Assembly (NCBI GenBank): GCA_030426805.1
Contig: JAUHXU010000005.1
Span: 186,001-250,000 of the forward strand
DNA from: a bacterium
GTDB taxonomy: Bacteria; Planctomycetota; JAFGQW01
Reading direction: 5' to 3'
Length of the DNA stretch: 64,000 bases
The first letter of the stretch is position 1. Every line of letters starts with the position of its first letter. This document shows, in pieces, positions 1 to 8,663 of the stretch. The notes under the pieces were generated by a model. The model saw only the letters and a program-made list of their open reading frames with translations. It did no database searches and was not told the DNA's origin. Position numbers and translations under genes: made by a program.

Positions 1-1364
1 TCGTCGCCCATGTCGTCGCGGGCCCGCGCGGCGAGGCGCTCGAGGCGTCGGACGACGCTCGGGTTGGCGGCGGCGACGTCGGTCGCCTCCGCCGGGTCGG
101 CCCGAAGGTCGTAGAGTTCGAGCCCGCACGGCACCTGCCGGTACGGTCCCGGCCGACCGCCGTGGCCGGATTCGCCCGCGAGCGTCCGGTAGCGATGCGG
201 CAACACGAGTTTCCACCGGCCGGCGCGCACCGCGTGCAGGTGGTTGCGCCGGTAGTAGAAGTAGAGCGCGTCGTGCGGCGACTTCGCTCCCGGCTCGCCC
301 CGGAGGAGCGCGCCGATGTCTCGACCGTCGAGCGCGGGTGGTGCCTGCGCGCCGATGAGCCGGGCGACGGTCGGCACGACGTCGATCGTCATCGCCGGCT
401 CGTCGCACACCGCGCCCGCGGGGATTTGCCCGGGCCACCGCGCGATGCACGGCACCCGCACGCCCCCCTCCCAGGTCGTTCCCTTGCCTTCGCGCAGCCC
501 GCCGCTGGAGCCGGCGTGATCGCCGTAGCTCAACCACGGGCCGTTGTCGGACGTGAACACGACGAGCGTGTCGTCGTCCAGGCCGAGTCGCCGGATCGCC
601 GCGAGCAAGTCGCCCACCGACCGGTCGATCTCCTCGATCACCTCGGGGTAGCTGCGGAAGATCGGCACGTGCGGCATCGGGTGCGCGACGTAGCAGAAGA
701 ACGGCCGATCGCGGTTGCGCTCGATGAACGCGATCGCGCGCTCGGTGAACGTGGCGGTGAACGCGCGCTGCGTCGCGGCATCCACGGCCGGGTTCACGAT
801 CCGCTCGTCTACGTAGAGCGGCAGCGGCGGGTAGCCGCGCTTGCGTTTCGACGTGCCGGGCGGGTGCGGATAGTAGTCGGGGTGAAACGGCCACATGTCG
901 TTGGAATACGGGATGCCGAAGAACGTGTCGAAGCCGTGGCGCGTCGGCAGGAACGCCGGACGATGCCCGAGGTGCCACTTGCCGAAGATCCCGGTCGCGT
1001 AGCCGCGCGACTTCGCGAGTTCCGCGAGCGTCGTCTCGGACGCGGGCAGACCGTTCTCGCTCCACGGGCCGAGCGCGCCGTGGATGCCGATGCGGTTCGG
1101 GTAGCGGCCGGTCAACAACGCCGCACGCGACGCCGAGCACACCGGCTGCGCGACGTAGAACGACGTGAACCGGATCCCCTCCCGCGCCATTCGATCGAGC
1201 TGCGGCGTCGCGATGCCGGTCGCGCCGTAGCAACCGACGTCCCCCCACCCCTGGTCGTCCGTGAAGACGATCACGACGTTCGGCGGTCGCACGCCCTCCG
1301 ACGGCCGACTCGCGCACGTCGGTAGCACCGCGAGCGCGGCGAGGGCGACGGCCCTACGAATCAC
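1..1364 (-). CDS. Secreted sulfatase, partial (C-terminus beyond left edge)
   Basis: Sulfatase-family hydrolase (alkaline-phosphatase fold) that should cleave sulfate esters outside the cytoplasm. The start is a GTG that overlaps the dusB stop by 11 bp, and the frame stays open to the left edge (454 codons seen). The N-terminus is a hydrophobic export signal ending in LPTCAS, compatible with a lipobox. The metal-binding FTDDQGWGD segment follows near residue 37. C76 lies in CSASR, the site turned into formylglycine by sulfatase maturation enzymes, followed by TGRYPNRIG. GKWHLG and the later SDNGPW are also typical. The substrate cannot be told from sequence. No maturation enzyme is in the window. 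The family is certain; secretion is inferred from the signal. Confidence 0.9.
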   Translation of the reverse strand, partial: MIRRAVALAALAVLPTCASRPSEGVRPPNVVIVFTDDQGWGDVGCYGATGIATPQLDRMAREGIRFTSFYVAQPVCSASRAALLTGRYPNRIGIHGALGPWSENGLPASETTLAELAKSRGYATGIFGKWHLGHRPAFLPTRHGFDTFFGIPYSNDMWPFHPDYYPHPPGTSKRKRGYPPLPLYVDERIVNPAVDAATQRAFTATFTERAIAFIERNRDRPFFCYVAHPMPHVPIFRSYPEVIEEIDRSVGDLLAAIRRLGLDDDTLVVFTSDNGPWLSYGDHAGSSGGLREGKGTTWEGGVRVPCIARWPGQIPAGAVCDEPAMTIDVVPTVARLIGAQAPPALDGRDIGALLRGEPGAKSPHDALYFYYRRNHLHAVRAGRWKLVLPHRYRTLAGESGHGGRPGPYRQVPCGLELYDLRADPAEATDVAAANPSVVRRLERLAARARDDMGD

Positions 1365-2370
1365 CGGGCCGCCAGCCGTGGCCGGGGATGTAGCCGGGCA
1401 CGCGGTCGGCCGCCCGGAAGAAGGTGTCGAGCGTCGCCTCGAGTTCGGCGCGATCGCGGATCCGAACGACCCGCTGCCGGTAGACGGTGCAGTCGCTCAG
1501 GCCGCGCGCGTAATAGAGCGCGCGCGTGCGGAACTTCCGGATCGCCGCCTCCTCGTGGCCGATCAACGACGCGAAGCGACGGAAGTGGTCGAGCACGACG
1601 TCGGCGCGCTCGTCGGGCGACGGTGCGTAGTCGGCGCGACGAAGGAGCCCCGCGAAGATCCACGGGTTGCCGAGCGCCGCACGCCCGACCATCGCCCCGT
1701 CGACGCCGGTCTCTTCGAGCATCCGGTAGCCGTCCTCGGGCGTGCGCACCCCGCCGGATCCGATCACCGGCACGTCGACCGCCTCCTTCAGGCGCTTGAG
1801 CAGCGACCAGTCCGCCGCACCCGAGTGGTGCTGCGCCTTGACGCGCGGGTGCAGGATCAAGCACGCCGCTCCCGCCTCGGCCATCCGCACGCCGAACTCG
1901 ATCGCGGTCACGGTGTCCTTGTCGAACCCGGCACGGAACTTCGTCGTGATCGGCACGCGGTCGTCGGTCGCGCGACGCATCGCTTCGACCATCCGCACGG
2001 CGCGATCGGGGTCGGCCATCAGCGCGACACCGGCGCCGCTCTTCGTGACCTTCTTGACCGGGCAGCCCATGTTGATGTCGACGATTTGCGCGCCGTGGTC
2101 GGCGACGATCTTCGTCGCCTCGGCCATCGCCTCGACCTCGCCGCCGAAGAGCTGCACCCAGAACGGGTCCTCGTCGTCGGTCTTCGCGAGGTAGCCGCGG
2201 GTCCGCTCGCTGTTGTGCAGGAGCCCCTTCGAGCTGACGAGTTCGGTCGGACTCGCATGGGCGCCGTGGGCGCGCGCGATCTCCCGGTCGACCGCGGACG
2301 AGATCCCGGACATCGGCGCCATGATGAACGGGCCGGGGATCGTATGAGGGCCGATGTCGAAGGGTTGCAT
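1354..2370 (-). CDS. dusB: tRNA-dihydrouridine synthase
   Basis: Flavin-dependent reductase that converts uridine to dihydrouridine in tRNA. The protein has 338 residues. It begins MQPFDIGP and carries the FMN-barrel signature MAPMSG, the NMGCPVKKVTKSGAG segment with the catalytic cysteine region, FRAGFD, and IGSGGV near the phosphate site. I chose the ATG at 2370 over longer in-frame starts because similarity to the family begins there and a -10-like TACTTT sits 8 nt upstream. Its 3' end overlaps the sulfatase start, so the two are probably co-transcribed. Assignment to DusB rather than DusA or DusC is by general resemblance. Confidence 0.9.
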   Translation of the reverse strand: MQPFDIGPHTIPGPFIMAPMSGISSAVDREIARAHGAHASPTELVSSKGLLHNSERTRGYLAKTDDEDPFWVQLFGGEVEAMAEATKIVADHGAQIVDINMGCPVKKVTKSGAGVALMADPDRAVRMVEAMRRATDDRVPITTKFRAGFDKDTVTAIEFGVRMAEAGAACLILHPRVKAQHHSGAADWSLLKRLKEAVDVPVIGSGGVRTPEDGYRMLEETGVDGAMVGRAALGNPWIFAGLLRRADYAPSPDERADVVLDHFRRFASLIGHEEAAIRKFRTRALYYARGLSDCTVYRQRVVRIRDRAELEATLDTFFRAADRVPGYIPGHGWRPGDS

Positions 2371-2409
2371 GGGCCAGAAAGTATGGCACCGATGCGCTAT
2401 GGTTTCTGC
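2371..2409. promoter_or_regulatory. Divergent promoter pair with near-leaderless starts
   Basis: Only 39 bp separate the dusB start codon (minus) from the DUF423 start codon (plus). On the minus strand TACTTT lies 8 nt before the dusB ATG. On the plus strand TATGGT lies 6 nt before the DUF423 ATG, in CTATGGTTTCTGCATG. With -10 boxes that close, transcription would begin at or within a few bases of each ATG, leaving no room for a Shine-Dalgarno site. This is inference from motif position only. Confidence 0.45.
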
Positions 2410-2793
2410 ATGGACAGACGATTCGTCGCCCTCGGCGCGATCCTCGGTTTGACCGGGGTCGCGGCCGGCGCGTTCGGTGCTCACGGCCTGAAGACGAAGC
2501 TGGCGCCCGACATGCTCGCCGTCTTCGAGACGGGCGTGCGCTACCAGCTCTTTCACGCGGTCGCACTGCTGTTCGTCGGCCTCGCGGCCGACAAGCTTCG
2601 CGGCTCGGCCGCGGCGGGCTGGCTGTTTCTGGCCGGAATCGTCGTCTTCAGCGGCACGCTGTTTGCTCTCTCGACGACCGGTATCCGCTGGCTCGGCGCG
2701 ATCACGCCGGTCGGCGGTGTCGCATTGCTCGCCGGATGGGCGGCGATCGCGTGGTCCGCGTGGCGGGCCGCGCCCGCGCCCGTCCAGGGCTGA
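2410..2793 (+). CDS. DUF423 small membrane protein
   Basis: A 127-residue polytopic membrane protein of the DUF423 (YgdD-like) family, with four predicted transmembrane segments. The family hallmarks are visible: an N-terminal segment ending GVAAGAFGAHGLK, then a VRYQLFHAVALL helix and SGTLFALSTTGIRWLGAITPVGG. The biochemical role of the family is unknown. It is divergent from dusB, and the Mn-type superoxide dismutase follows 41 bp downstream. Confidence 0.88.
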   Translation: MDRRFVALGAILGLTGVAAGAFGAHGLKTKLAPDMLAVFETGVRYQLFHAVALLFVGLAADKLRGSAAAGWLFLAGIVVFSGTLFALSTTGIRWLGAITPVGGVALLAGWAAIAWSAWRAAPAPVQG

Positions 2794-2834
2794 ACCGAAC
2801 CCTCAACTCGTAGACCGAACGGAGAACCCTACCG

Positions 2835-3449
2835 ATGCCCAAGCACGAACTCCCCGACCTCCCCTACGCGCACGACGCGCTCGAGCCGCACATCGACGCG
2901 CGCACGATGGAGATCCACCACGGCAAGCACCACAACGCGTACGTGACGAACTTGAACGCCGCGCTCGAGAAACACCCGTCGCTCTTCGACTGGTCGATCG
3001 ACGACGTCTGCAGCCGCCTGAGCGAGGTCCCGCAGGACATCGCGACGGCCGTGCGCAACAACGGCGGCGGCCACTGGAACCACTCGTTCTTCTGGACGGT
3101 GATGGGCCCGGGCAAGGGCGGCACGCCGAGCGGTGACCTCGCCGCCGCGATCGACAGCGCGTTCGGCAGCTTCGACGCGTTCAAGGAGAAGTTCCAGGCC
3201 GCCGGCGCGACGCGCTTCGGCTCGGGCTGGGCGTGGCTGAGCCTCACCGGCACCGGCGAGCTCGAAGTGCACTCGACGCCGAACCAGGACAACCCGGTGA
3301 TGGAGGGCAAGACGCCGCTCCTCGGCATCGACGTGTGGGAGCACGCCTACTACCTCAACTACCAGAACCGTCGGCCGGACTACATGGCGGCGTTCTGGAA
3401 CGTCGTCGACTGGGACGCGGTCGGCGAGCGCTACAACGCGGCGAAGTAA
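2835..3449 (+). CDS. sodA: Superoxide dismutase, Mn/Fe family (Mn-like residues)
   Basis: Dismutates superoxide to oxygen and peroxide; 204 residues, the normal family length. The metal ligands are visible in HHGKHHNAYV, GGGHWNHSFFW and GIDVWEHAYYLNYQNRR. The GGGHWNH and later NQDNP segments are the pattern usually seen in Mn enzymes rather than Fe enzymes; this is inference. A GGAGA ribosome-binding site sits about 10 nt before the ATG. No export signal is present, so the enzyme is cytoplasmic. Its stop overlaps the convergent tenI-like gene by 19 bp. Confidence 0.95.
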   Translation: MPKHELPDLPYAHDALEPHIDARTMEIHHGKHHNAYVTNLNAALEKHPSLFDWSIDDVCSRLSEVPQDIATAVRNNGGGHWNHSFFWTVMGPGKGGTPSGDLAAAIDSAFGSFDAFKEKFQAAGATRFGSGWAWLSLTGTGELEVHSTPNQDNPVMEGKTPLLGIDVWEHAYYLNYQNRRPDYMAAFWNVVDWDAVGERYNAAK

Positions 3450-4012
3450 GCCGCGGCCGCGGCGCGCGGATCCGCCGCCGCGAGGATGCCGCTCCTGACC
3501 GCAACGCCGTGCGCGCCCGCGAGCCGACAGGCCCGGGCGCGCGCCGGCGTGATCCCGCCGATCGCGAACACCGGCGTCGGGTGCGCACGGCGCACGAGCG
3601 CGGCGAGGTGTTCGACCCCTCGACCCGCGAGTCCCGGCTTCGAGTCCGTCTCGTAGATCGTCCCGGCCACGATGTAGTCGACCGACCGTGCGAGCGCACG
3701 ATCGACTTCGCCCACGTCGTGCGCACTCGCGCCGCGCGGACGGGCATTGCCGACATCGCCGTCGAACGCCGCGGGCACGTGCACGCCGCAACCGTGCGCG
3801 TCGGCCAATGCGGGCTGGCTGTTCACGACGATCGTCGCGTCCTGTCCGACCGCATCGACGAGGGCCGCGACGAGGGCGCTCGCCTCCCGGTCGCGCACCT
3901 GGACGATCCCGACGCCGCCGGAAACGGCCGCGACGGCGACGTCGATCGGATCGCGACCGCCGCAGCCGGCTCGATCGACGACGAGCATCAAGCGACCGAG
4001 CGGCGTGCTCAT
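3431..4012 (-). CDS. tenI: ThiE-like protein, probable thiazole tautomerase TenI
   Basis: A 193-residue TIM-barrel protein of the thiamine-phosphate synthase/TenI superfamily, last in the thiE-thiO-thiG unit, with an ATGA overlap to thiG. It keeps the VQVRDRE, VNSQPALA and AGTIYETDSKPG segments but lacks the strict FREK and GPVF motifs of the true ThiE encoded at the head of the operon. In thiE-thiO-thiG arrangements a second ThiE paralogue is often TenI, which aromatises the thiazole tautomer made by ThiG. That assignment is inference from context; a second thiamine-phosphate synthase is the alternative. Confidence 0.75.
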   Translation of the reverse strand: MSTPLGRLMLVVDRAGCGGRDPIDVAVAAVSGGVGIVQVRDREASALVAALVDAVGQDATIVVNSQPALADAHGCGVHVPAAFDGDVGNARPRGASAHDVGEVDRALARSVDYIVAGTIYETDSKPGLAGRGVEHLAALVRRAHPTPVFAIGGITPARARACRLAGAHGVAVRSGILAAADPRAAAAAYFAAL

Positions 4013-4800
4013 TCGCGCTCGCGCCGCGCGCGGTCCTCGAGCCACGAGTAGCGCTGCTCGAAGCGCCGCATCGGCATCCGGCCCGCGCGGTAGGCTTCGC
4101 GTCCGGCGATCGCCGCGTGGCGGAGCGCGCCCGCCATGCGCACCGGGTCGTCGGCGCGCGAGATCGCGCTCGAGAGCAGCACCGCGTCGCACCCGAGTTC
4201 GAGCGCGCGCGCGAGATCCGACGCGGTGCCCACACCGGCGTCCAGGATCACCGGCACGCGGGCACGCTCGACGATCAGCCGGATGTTGAGCGGATTCGCG
4301 ATGCCGAGGCCCGATCCGATCGGCGCACCGAGCGGCATCACCGCCGCACAGCCGACGTCCTCGAGCTTCTGCGCGACGACCGGGTCGTCGTTCGTGTAGG
4401 GCAGCACGTCGAAGCCCTTCTTCACGAGCGCGTCGCACGCGGCGACGAGCCGGTCGGTATCGGGCAGCAGTGTGTCCTCGTCGGCGATCACCTCGAGTTT
4501 GATCAGTTTCGTGCCGAGCGCCTCGGCCGACGCGTCGGCGACGCGCTCGGCGTCGCGCACCGTGTAGCAACCGGCGGTGTTCGGCATCAGCTTGTAGCCG
4601 CGCGCGGTCAGCACGTCGTAGAGCGAGTCGATCTCGACGTCGACGCCGACCTTCTTGACGCTGACGGTGACGAGTTCGGCCCCGGCGGCATCGAGCGCGT
4701 CGAGCAGCGTCTGGCGGGTCGGGAAGTTCGCGGTGCCGACGAGCAACCGGCCGGTCAACTCATGCTCGCCGAGCGTCCAGCGGTCGTCGTTCGTGGTCAC
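4009..4800 (-). CDS. thiG: Thiazole synthase
   Basis: Forms the thiazole phosphate ring of thiamine from 1-deoxy-xylulose-5-phosphate, dehydroglycine and ThiS thiocarboxylate. The protein has 263 residues. Recognisable segments are LLVGTANFPT, VTVSVKKVGV (with the Schiff-base lysine region), NTAGCYT, DVLPYTNDDP, PLGAPIGSGLGI and VILDAGVGTASD. The GTG start overlaps the thiO stop (GTGA), indicating translational coupling. No ThiS sulfur carrier is fused to it or present nearby, so ThiS must be encoded elsewhere. Confidence 0.95.
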   Translation of the reverse strand: MTTNDDRWTLGEHELTGRLLVGTANFPTRQTLLDALDAAGAELVTVSVKKVGVDVEIDSLYDVLTARGYKLMPNTAGCYTVRDAERVADASAEALGTKLIKLEVIADEDTLLPDTDRLVAACDALVKKGFDVLPYTNDDPVVAQKLEDVGCAAVMPLGAPIGSGLGIANPLNIRLIVERARVPVILDAGVGTASDLARALELGCDAVLLSSAISRADDPVRMAGALRHAAIAGREAYRAGRMPMRRFEQRYSWLEDRARRERE

Positions 4801-5960
4801 GGGTTGCCACCCTCCGATCGAAAACGGTCGACGGCGAATCGCTCGAGTGCCGGCGGTCGCTCGCCACCGACGACGAACTCGGCGAGCAGTTGCGCGGTCG
4901 CCGGTGCGAGCAGGATACCGTTTCGGTAGTGGCCGATCGCGGCGAAGAGACCCGGTGCGAGCCGATCGATGACCGGGATGTGGTCCACCGTCGCGGGCCG
5001 CCAGCCGGCGGACACCTCGGCGAAGACGAGGTCGTAGACGCCCGGGACGGCGACGAATGCGTGGCGCAGCAAGTCCATCGTCCCGCCCGCGGTCGGGTCC
5101 GCGTCGAAGCCGCGCTCCTCGGTCGTCGCCCCGATCACGAGTTCACCGTCGGTGCGCGGCACGAGGTAGATCCGCGGCGTGCGGATCGATCGCTCGACGA
5201 GCGGGGCGCCGCGCAACCGCACGACTTCGCCGCGGACCGGGCGCACCTCACAGCCGGGCGACGCGCCGATCCACTCGATCGCGGCCGTGACGCGCGCACC
5301 CGCCGCCACGACGACTTCCGCGGCATCCACCGAATTGCGCCAGCCGCCCTCGGTGCCGCCGACGCGCCAGCCGGCATCATCGACCGGCGACGGCTCGATC
5401 CGGTCCACGCACCAGCCCGCGTGGATCGTCCCGCCGCCACGGCGGACCGCGAGCGCGAGCGCCTCCGCGAGCCGGCGCGGATCGACCGAGTGATCCCCGG
5501 GCGCGAGCATCCCACCGACCGCGCGCGGCGTGACGTGGGGTTCGAGATCCCGCACCGCGGCGGCATCGAGCTTGCGCACGTCGAGGCCGTGCCGCGCCTG
5601 GGCGCGCATCAAGCGCTCGAGCTCCGCGTCCTCGTCGCGATTGACCGCGATCCAGAGCGTCCCGTCGTCGCGGTAGCCACACGAGCGTTCGCTGTCGCGT
5701 TCGACGGCCCCGACGAACGCCGGGTAGCGCGCGAGGCTGTCACGACCGAGCGCGACGACGGCCGCCGGCTCGTCGTCGGCCTCCGACGCGGGGGCGAGCA
5801 TCCCGGCGGCGACGCGGGTCGCGGTTTCGCCCGTCTCCCCCCGCGGCGTCGCATCGAGCACGACCGGCGTGCGGCCGCGGCGCACGAGTTCGTACGCGAT
5901 CGACAATCCGATGATGCCGCCACCGACGACGACCGTCGGCCCCGCGTCGCGCCGAATCAC
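4797..5960 (-). CDS. thiO: Glycine oxidase ThiO, FAD-dependent
   Basis: Oxidises glycine to dehydroglycine for the thiazole ring. The protein has 387 residues in the DAO/GlyOX family. The N-terminal dinucleotide fold reads VVVGGGIIGLSIAYEL. The C-terminal FAD contact HYRNGILLAP is typical of ThiO. The GTG start overlaps the thiE stop by GTGA. Use of ThiO rather than the radical enzyme ThiH fits an oxygen-using organism (inference). Confidence 0.93.
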   Translation of the reverse strand: MIRRDAGPTVVVGGGIIGLSIAYELVRRGRTPVVLDATPRGETGETATRVAAGMLAPASEADDEPAAVVALGRDSLARYPAFVGAVERDSERSCGYRDDGTLWIAVNRDEDAELERLMRAQARHGLDVRKLDAAAVRDLEPHVTPRAVGGMLAPGDHSVDPRRLAEALALAVRRGGGTIHAGWCVDRIEPSPVDDAGWRVGGTEGGWRNSVDAAEVVVAAGARVTAAIEWIGASPGCEVRPVRGEVVRLRGAPLVERSIRTPRIYLVPRTDGELVIGATTEERGFDADPTAGGTMDLLRHAFVAVPGVYDLVFAEVSAGWRPATVDHIPVIDRLAPGLFAAIGHYRNGILLAPATAQLLAEFVVGGERPPALERFAVDRFRSEGGNP

Positions 5961-6595
5961 CGGGCGCGCCCCGCGTGGGCGTCGATCGCCGTGCGGATCG
6001 CGGCGGTCGCGGCGGCGGGATCGTCCGCACACACGACGGCGGACAACACCGCGATGCCGTGAGCGCCGGTCGCGAGCACGTCACCGACGCGCCCCTCGTC
6101 GATCGAGCCGATCGCGATCACCGGCACCGAGACGGCGCGCACGATCGCCGCCAGTCCGTCGAGCCCGAGCGTGGGCGCCGGGTTCGCCTTCGAGCGGGTG
6201 CCGAACACAGGCCCCACCCCGAGGTAGTCGACGCCGCGCGCCTCGACCCGCCGCGCGGCCTCGAGATCGTTTGCAGTGCCACCGATCAGCGCGCCGGGCC
6301 CGAGCACGCGGCGCGCGGTCTCGGGATCGAGGTCGTCGGGGCCGAGGTGGACGGCCCGAATGCCGGCCGCCGCCGCGACGTCCACTCGGTCGTTGACGAT
6401 TACGGTTGCGGTGTCCCCCGCGTTGTGGGCCACGGCCGCCACGACGTCGACGAGCGCCGCCCGTGCCCAGTCCCGCTTCTCGCGAAACTGCACCGCGGTC
6501 GCGCCGCCGATCGCCGCGGCAGCGGCGAGCTCGGCGTGGGAGAAGCGCGACTGGAGGGTCGCGTCGGTGATCACGTGAAAGTCGGGGATTCGCAT
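5957..6595 (-). CDS. thiE: Thiamine-phosphate synthase
   Basis: Joins the pyrimidine and thiazole halves to make thiamine phosphate; 212 residues. It has the pyrophosphate-binding VQFREKRDW segment, VNDRVDVAAAAG, HLGPDDL, and GVGPVFGTRSKANP. It is the first gene of the overlapping unit thiE-thiO-thiG-tenI. The ATG at 6595 is the first plausible start. The 97 bp upstream do not show the conserved elements of a TPP riboswitch. Confidence 0.93.
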   Translation of the reverse strand: MRIPDFHVITDATLQSRFSHAELAAAAAIGGATAVQFREKRDWARAALVDVVAAVAHNAGDTATVIVNDRVDVAAAAGIRAVHLGPDDLDPETARRVLGPGALIGGTANDLEAARRVEARGVDYLGVGPVFGTRSKANPAPTLGLDGLAAIVRAVSVPVIAIGSIDEGRVGDVLATGAHGIAVLSAVVCADDPAAATAAIRTAIDAHAGRAR

Positions 6596-6692
6596 CGTCG
6601 TCGCGTAAGGTCTCGCCCGATTCGCCCACCGTGGCAAGCGCCCGACGGCCGACGGGTTGACGCGGCGAGGCCGGCGTGCGACACCACCGCGG

Positions 6693-7601
6693 ATGCGGCG
6701 CAATTTCTCCGTCCCCCTCGTCTTCGCCGGCGGCATCGGCGCGATCTCGACCGGCTCGATCCTCGTGCGCTACGCCCAGGCGCACGTCGACTCGTCAGTC
6801 GCCGTCTTCTACCGGCTGGCGCTGAGCGCGATCGTGCTCGTGCCGATCGCCGTGTGGTACGCGCGGCGACACCGCCTTCGAGTCGCCGTGACCGACGCGA
6901 TGTGGTCGGCGGTCGCCGGCGTGCTCCTCGCGCTGCACTTCGTCACGTGGTTCCGCTCGCTCGAGACGACGACCGTCGCGAGTTCGGTCGTGCTCGTCTC
7001 GGCGTCGCCGCTGTTCGTCGCTCTGCTGGCGCCGCTGATCCTCGGCGAACGCATCACGCGGCGCACCGTGGCGGGCATCGTCGTCGCGATCGCCGGCGCG
7101 GCCGTCGTCGCACTCGCGCGCGGCGGCGAGACGTCGTGGATCGGCCCCGCGCTCGGTGGCAACGCGCTCGCCCTGACCGGAGCGGCGATGATCGCGGGCT
7201 ACCTCCTGATCGCACGGCACGTCCAACGCCGCGTGCCGTTCATCGCGTTCGTCGCGATGACGTTCTCGTGGGCCGCGCTCGCGGCGCTCGGATTCGTCGC
7301 ACTCGCCGGCGCATCGCTCACCGCGATCCCGCGCCCGGCGTGGCCGTGGCTCGTGCTCCTCGCGCTCGTGCCGCAGCTCCTCGGACACTCGACGATCAAC
7401 TGGGCACTCCGGCGGCTGCCGAGCGCATCGGTCGCGGTCGGTACGCTGGCCGAGCCGATCGGCGCGGTCGCCCTCGCGTGGATCGTCCTCGGCGAACCCC
7501 CGACGGCGCTCGAAGCGCTCGGCGCCGCAGTGCTTCTCGCCGGTATCGCGCTCGTCGTCGTGCCGCGTCGCTCAGTCGAGCGCGTGCGGCAGCAGGCGTA
7601 G
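6693..7601 (+). CDS. EamA/DMT-family transporter
   Basis: A 302-residue inner-membrane protein of the drug/metabolite transporter superfamily: two EamA repeats of five helices each, about ten hydrophobic segments. The first repeat ends near LAPLILGERITRRTVAG and the second near ALAWIVLGEPPTALEALGA, the paired LGE signature of the family. The substrate is unknown. Its 3' end overlaps the convergent mutY gene by 30 bp. It starts 97 bp from thiE in the opposite direction; no functional link to thiamine is evident. Confidence 0.88.
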   Translation: MRRNFSVPLVFAGGIGAISTGSILVRYAQAHVDSSVAVFYRLALSAIVLVPIAVWYARRHRLRVAVTDAMWSAVAGVLLALHFVTWFRSLETTTVASSVVLVSASPLFVALLAPLILGERITRRTVAGIVVAIAGAAVVALARGGETSWIGPALGGNALALTGAAMIAGYLLIARHVQRRVPFIAFVAMTFSWAALAALGFVALAGASLTAIPRPAWPWLVLLALVPQLLGHSTINWALRRLPSASVAVGTLAEPIGAVALAWIVLGEPPTALEALGAAVLLAGIALVVVPRRSVERVRQQA

Positions 7602-8663
7602 CGTCGCCTTCGGAAACGCGTAGCGCTCGAAGTCCGCTCGTCGAAGCCAGCGAAGCGCCGTATGCGTGTGCGGCGTCGGGTCGCCGTCGAAGTCCTCGAC
7701 GCGATAGAGGTGCAGCGTGATCCGGAAGTGCGAGTAGGCGTGGTCGACCGCGGCGACCAGCGGCCCGATCGTCGCGCGGATGCCGAGCTCCTCGTCGAGT
7801 TCGCGCACGAGCGCCTCGACGTGCGACTCCCCCGGCTCGACCTTGCCGCCGGGAAACTCCCACAACCCGCCGAGGAGCCCCCCCGGCGGGCGTTGTCCGA
7901 ACAGGAGCCGCCCCCGACGCGTCAGCACGCCGGCGACGATGTCGTGGTGCGGCACGGGCTTTCGCGGCGTGCGCACCGGCAGTTCGGCAACGCGAGCGAC
8001 GCGGCGCGCATCGCAACGCCGCGCCACGGGACACGCGTCGCAGCGCGGGTTGCGCGGCGTGCAGACGAGCGCGCCGAGTTCCATCAACGCCTGGTTCGAC
8101 GTGCCGGGGTCGTCGCGGTCGACGACCCGCGCCGCGAGCGCCCACAGCCGCTCGACCGTCGCCGGGCGATCGATCGGGTCGTCGATCGCGAACAACCGCG
8201 CGAGCACGCGCTTGACGTTGCCGTCGAGGATCGGCGCCGGCTCGCCGAACGCGATGCTCGCGACCGCGCCGGCGGTGTAGCGGCCGACGCCCGGGAGCGC
8301 CTGCAGGTCGTCCGCAGTCGTCGGAAACGCGCCGCCCCCCTCGCGCACGACCCAGCGGGCGGCGGCGTGCAGGTTGCGTGCGCGGGAGTAGTAGCCGAGC
8401 CCCTCCCAGAGCTTCATCACGCGCTGTTCGGGCGCGCGAGCGAGCGCCTCGACGGTCGGGTATGCGCGCGTGAACCGCTCGTAGTAGTCGACGACCGTCT
8501 CGACGCGAGTCTGCTGGAGCATCACCTCCGACAGCCAGATGCGATACGGGTCGTCGGTGCGTCGCCACGGCAGATCGCGGGCGCTCGCGCGGAACCACGC
8601 GACGAGCGCTTGCGTGATGCCCCGGCAGCGCGCGCGGCTCGGGGTCGGCGACGCGCCGGTCAC
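7572..8663 (-). CDS. mutY: Adenine DNA glycosylase MutY with an intact Nudix box
   Basis: Removes adenine mispaired with 8-oxoguanine. The protein has 363 residues. The N-terminal HhH-GPD domain includes LPGVGRYTAGAVASIAF and ILDGNVKRVL with the catalytic aspartate. Next comes an iron-sulfur loop with cysteines in CTPRNPRCDACPVARRC. The C-terminal domain is MutT-like and carries a full Nudix signature, GGKVEPGES followed by RELDEELGI, which classical MutY proteins have lost. The GTG start overlaps the stop of the ferritin-like gene by one base, so it is coupled to the mntR-ferritin unit. Confidence 0.92.
   Translation of the reverse strand: MTGASPTPSRARCRGITQALVAWFRASARDLPWRRTDDPYRIWLSEVMLQQTRVETVVDYYERFTRAYPTVEALARAPEQRVMKLWEGLGYYSRARNLHAAARWVVREGGGAFPTTADDLQALPGVGRYTAGAVASIAFGEPAPILDGNVKRVLARLFAIDDPIDRPATVERLWALAARVVDRDDPGTSNQALMELGALVCTPRNPRCDACPVARRCDARRVARVAELPVRTPRKPVPHHDIVAGVLTRRGRLLFGQRPPGGLLGGLWEFPGGKVEPGESHVEALVRELDEELGIRATIGPLVAAVDHAYSHFRITLHLYRVEDFDGDPTPHTHTALRWLRRADFERYAFPKATLRLLPHALD

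Noticed and set aside
6596..6692. TPP riboswitch ahead of thiE
   Set aside because: The region is only 97 bp and lacks the conserved CUGAGA and ACCUGA-type segments.
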